This document shows, one piece after another, positions 6,474 to 8,279 of a DNA stretch of 8,279 nt. The stretch is taken from the NCBI GenBank assembly GCA_903821905.1, contig CAIJMQ010000095.1, positions 1 through 8,279 on the forward strand, in the 5' to 3' direction. Position 1 is the first letter of the stretch. Each line of letters begins with the position of its first letter. Both the position numbers and the translations under genes were made by a program. This DNA comes from an uncultured bacterium. GTDB lineage: Bacteria; CAIJMQ01. The notes under the pieces were generated by a model. The model had not been told where the DNA came from and searched no databases. It saw nothing but the letters and a program-made list of their open reading frames with translations.

Positions 6474-6503
6474 AGTTTACTAAAGGACATAAGCTATTGT
6501 CAA
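6474..6503 (-). promoter_or_regulatory. Sigma70-type promoter for the accD-bamA-skp-lpx operon
   Basis: On the minus strand a perfect -35 box TTGACA (6503-6498) is followed after 18 bp by TAAACT (6479-6474), four of six matches to TATAAT. Transcription would begin near 6467, giving a leader of about 100 nt before accD. It lies in the only sizeable intergenic gap before the six-gene run accD to lpxI, as expected for the operon promoter. No extended -10 TG is present. Confidence 0.6.
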
Positions 6504-6561
6504 CCCCGTTATAGATCCATTTTAACCTTTTAATAGTTATTTTACTATCTCCCTCATTGTT

Positions 6562-6587
6562 AGGATTTCTTCTGATTTTATAATCCT
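6562..6587 (-). repeat. Inverted repeat after the parB stop
   Basis: AGGATT and AATCCT arms (6 bp each) flank a 14-base A-rich loop, 6 bp after the parB TAA. A second weak palindrome (ATAGT/ACTAT, 6533-6548) follows. Neither has a G/C-rich stem with a U-tract, so neither is a convincing intrinsic terminator. parAB transcripts may end here by another route or read into accD. Confidence 0.3.
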
Positions 6588-6593
6588 GCCTGC

Positions 6594-7403
6594 TTAAAAT
6601 TTAACTCCCAACATCTCAAGTACCCTATTTAGGTCATCGTTGGAATAATATTCTATTATAATGGAACCCCTGTGCCTACCTATTTTCAAAATAACTTTCG
6701 TACCAAGCAGTTGTTGGAGCCTTTCTTCAATATATTGAGTATGTACATCTTTTTTCTCGGTTCTTTTCTTTCTATATGCAATTTTCTCTGTTTCTCTTAC
6801 AGAGATTGCTTTTTCTTTTAGCTTTTTGTATAGCTTTTCTCTTTCTTCTAGTGGTAACGAAAGTAGAACCCTACCATGCCCCTCGCTAATGGTTCCTTTT
6901 ATAATTTCATCTTGAATAGGTTGGGACAATTTTAACAACCTCATTGTATTTGCAACTGATGACCGTTCTCTTCCGACAATTCTTGCTACACCTTCTTGAG
7001 ATAGATTAAATTCTTCAATGAGAGCCACATACCCAGCTGCCCTTTCGATAGGATTTAACTCTTCCCTCTGAAGATTCTCTACTAAAGCCAATTTTAGCTG
7101 CCCCTTGTCATCTACATCTCTAATAATTATGGGAATAGTTTTAAGCCCTGCCCCTTTGGCTGCCCTCCATCTTCTTTCTCCGAAAATAATTTCATAATTA
7201 TCATCCAAAGGTTTTACCACAACAGGCTGAAGAACCCCGTCTTCTTTTATTGATTCAATAAGACTATTCATTCGTTCTGTATCAAAGTTTTTACGCGGCT
7301 GGCGTCTATTGGGAATTATTCTATCTATATCTACAAATCTAACGGTTTCTTTCGGGGATGGAATTAAAGCTTCAAGCCCTCTACCCAACGCTCTTTTGGG
7401 CAT
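6594..7403 (-). CDS. parB: ParB/Spo0J chromosome-partitioning protein (CTPase clamp)
   Basis: ParB binds parS near the origin, closes into a CTP-dependent DNA clamp and spreads to build the partition complex. The 269 residues show the N-terminal ParA-contacting peptide [12 protein letters not shown] (3-14), the ParB/Sulfiredoxin-type N domain with [11 protein letters not shown] (30-40), CTP-binding box GERRWRAA (75-82) and box [12 protein letters not shown] (109-120). The helix-turn-helix follows at about 135-160 ([17 protein letters not shown]), then a charged linker (about 200-220) and a C-terminal dimerisation domain ending at 269. All expected motifs are intact and the length is slightly short of the usual 280-290. 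It overlaps the end of parA by 23 bp and has its own strong AAAGGAGGT site 8 nt upstream, which fixes the start. No parS palindrome is visible in the window. Confidence 0.97.
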   Translation of the reverse strand: MPKRALGRGLEALIPSPKETVRFVDIDRIIPNRRQPRKNFDTERMNSLIESIKEDGVLQPVVVKPLDDNYEIIFGERRWRAAKGAGLKTIPIIIRDVDDKGQLKLALVENLQREELNPIERAAGYVALIEEFNLSQEGVARIVGRERSSVANTMRLLKLSQPIQDEIIKGTISEGHGRVLLSLPLEEREKLYKKLKEKAISVRETEKIAYRKKRTEKKDVHTQYIEERLQQLLGTKVILKIGRHRGSIIIEYYSNDDLNRVLEMLGVKF

Positions 7404-8157
7404 TTCTACTCACCTCCTTTGCGAGATTCAGATAACTCCTTGCCCCTTTTGAAAAGGGAGCATATAAAATAGCCGGTTTACCAAAACTTGGAGCTTCTGA
7501 CAACCTAATATTCCGAGGAATTAATGTTTTATAAACCTTGTCTGGGAAATATTTCTTTACCTCTGCCATAACTTCTCTTGTAAGATTTGTTCTTAAATCG
7601 ACCATAACAAGGGCTATCCCTGCTATTTCTAGAGAGGAATTAAACGAGTTTTTAATCTGCCCTATAATATCTACAATTCTTCCCAATCCTTCAAGTGCAT
7701 AATATTCGCATTGTATGGGAATAATCACAAATTTGGCTGCAACTAACGCGTTAACAGTCAATAAACCTAACGAGGGAGGACAATCTATGAAAATAAAATC
7801 AAAATCTTCTTTTACCTTTTCCAGTTTCGTTTTTAATATAAACTCCCTGGACAGCATATCCACAAATTCAACCTCTGCACCAATCAAACGAGCGTTTGAT
7901 GGTAAAACAGATAAAGTTTTTATGCCTGTAGGGATAATCAAGTCCTTAACATCTATATCGGTTATTAGAAACTCATAAGCTGTCTGGGTTATAATTTTCC
8001 CATTTATACCAAAACCTGCCGTAGCGTTGGCTTGTGGATCAAGGTCCACCAAAAGAACCTTGTTTCTTCTAATTGCCAAAGAAGCTGACAGGTTAACAGC
8101 TGTAGTGGTCTTGCCAACTCCACCTTTTTGATTAGCAATAGCAAAAATTTCGCCCAT
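7381..8157 (-). CDS. parA: ParA/Soj chromosome-partitioning ATPase
   Basis: A deviant-Walker ATPase that binds the nucleoid in its ATP dimer form and, with ParB, moves chromosome origins apart. At 258 residues it has no N-terminal helix-turn-helix, so it is the small chromosomal Soj type rather than a plasmid type-Ia ParA. Visible motifs are deviant Walker [11 protein letters not shown] (10-19) with signature K11 and K16, Walker A' DLDPQANAT (38-46), Walker [12 protein letters not shown] (121-131), and the [14 protein letters not shown] segment (215-228) whose Arg residues bind DNA in Soj. All are intact. The start at 8157 matches the family's usual beginning ([13 protein letters not shown]), although no Shine-Dalgarno sequence precedes it. 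parB overlaps its end by 23 bp. In many bacteria the pair lies near the origin; nothing in the window confirms or excludes that here. Confidence 0.97.
   Translation of the reverse strand: MGEIFAIANQKGGVGKTTTAVNLSASLAIRRNKVLLVDLDPQANATAGFGINGKIITQTAYEFLITDIDVKDLIIPTGIKTLSVLPSNARLIGAEVEFVDMLSREFILKTKLEKVKEDFDFIFIDCPPSLGLLTVNALVAAKFVIIPIQCEYYALEGLGRIVDIIGQIKNSFNSSLEIAGIALVMVDLRTNLTREVMAEVKKYFPDKVYKTLIPRNIRLSEAPSFGKPAILYAPFSKGARSYLNLAKEVSRNAQKSVG
7412..7420 (-). promoter_or_regulatory. Strong ribosome-binding site of parB inside parA
   Basis: AAAGGAGGT on the minus strand lies within the last codons of parA, 8 nt before the parB ATG (7403-7401). It allows independent parB translation in addition to coupling through the 23-bp overlap. 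Confidence 0.75.
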
Positions 8158-8180
8158 ATAGAAAGAGATTAAAGGCTAGA

Positions 8181-8227
8181 GACTATAGGCTTTTGAGAAT
8201 TTGAATTTTGTCTCAAGGCTTTTAGTC
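8181..8227. repeat. Imperfect inverted repeat in the parA leader
   Basis: The outer arms GACTA (8181-8185) and TAGTC (8223-8227) and the inner arms TTGAGA (8193-8198) and TCTCAA (8211-8216) pair around a 12-base A/T-rich centre. The unpaired parts between the arms hold a GGCTTT word on both sides in direct orientation, and TTTAGTC is repeated in tandem at 8221-8234. The whole 122-bp stretch upstream of parA is built from variants of a few short words (TAGTCT, AGCCTT, CTCAAA). No clear promoter or coding frame is seen in it. Confidence 0.4.
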
Positions 8228-8241
8228 TTTAGTCTAAAAAC

Positions 8242-8261
8242 GTTTATTTAGAGTTTATTTA
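8242..8261. repeat. Two 9-bp direct repeats (GTTTATTTA) with 11-bp period
   Basis: GTTTATTTA occurs at 8242-8250 and 8253-8261, one DNA turn apart, in the A/T-rich region upstream of parA. It could be a protein-binding pair or part of the parA promoter, or just A/T-rich simple sequence. Confidence 0.3.
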
Positions 8262-8279
8262 TTTTGATATTGTTTAGAG

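Noticed and set aside
6311-6514. Plus-strand open frame of 67 codons spanning the accD start and the intergenic gap
   Set aside because: No ribosome-binding site or family resemblance, composition of a shadow frame, and it overlaps the accD N-terminus and promoter. All other plus-strand frames are likewise shadows of the minus-strand genes.
6533-6587. Intrinsic terminator after parB
   Set aside because: The inverted repeats are short and A/T-rich, with a long loop in one case and no following U-run.
7381-7403. Identical 23-bp overlaps at parA/parB and accD/bamA
   Set aside because: The overlaps share no sequence; parB has a strong SD and bamA has none. The equal length looks like coincidence.
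8031-8041. DnaA-box-like TTGTGGATC close to the parA start
   Set aside because: It encodes the conserved Walker A' residues DPQA of ParA, is not a full match, and is isolated.
6594-8279. parS site (GTTTCACGTGAAAC type) near parAB
   Set aside because: I looked for the CACGTG core and for the TTTCAC/GTGAAA half-sites; only isolated half-sites in coding sequence were found, with no palindrome.

Overview
This AT-rich window is a compact block of bacterial core genes, all on the minus strand, so transcription runs from high to low coordinates. In that order the genes are parA (8157-7381), parB (7403-6594), accD (6366-5479), bamA (5501-3117), an ompH/skp chaperone gene (3094-2567), a fused lpxC-fabZ (2540-1257), lpxA (1205-384) and the first 123 codons of lpxI (369-1, cut by the window edge). 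The long open frames on the plus strand are shadows of these genes.

The host must be a diderm (Gram-negative-type) bacterium, because it makes lipid A and has BamA and Skp. The LpxC-FabZ fusion is known from Bacteroidota/Chlorobi and, as far as I recall, from several PVC-type and uncultivated lineages. Several genes here carry a strong AAAGGAGG ribosome-binding site, which argues against Bacteroidota because that group makes little use of Shine-Dalgarno (SD) signals. LpxI, not LpxH, cleaves the lipid A intermediate. I would guess an uncultivated, low-GC, Omnitrophota-like or similar lineage, but the window cannot settle this.

Layout: 8279-8158 is a non-coding parA leader with short degenerate repeats. 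parA and parB overlap by 23 bp and form a chromosome-segregation pair. The 227-bp gap 6593-6367 holds a good sigma70-like promoter and a leader of about 100 nt that contains a 15-codon mini-ORF with a Pro-Pro-Pro run. From accD onward the genes are packed as one likely operon: a 23-bp overlap, then gaps of 22, 26, 51 and 14 bp. It joins the first step of fatty-acid synthesis (AccD), the acyl-ACP supply branch point (FabZ), the first lipid A steps (LpxA, LpxC, LpxI) and outer-membrane protein assembly (Skp, BamA), that is, coordinated outer-membrane building.

The most interesting point is inside the lpxC-fabZ fusion. Exactly at the domain junction there is a near-ideal Shine-Dalgarno sequence and an in-frame ATG (SD 1709-1701, ATG 1694), so the gene may give both the LpxC-FabZ fusion and a free 145-residue FabZ. 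Other points are an Ala in place of the usual Gly of the FabZ active-site PGVL motif, the absence of lpxD from its common place, and the SD-less start of bamA inside the accD tail. I see no mobile element, CRISPR array, RNA gene or clearly new system in this window.
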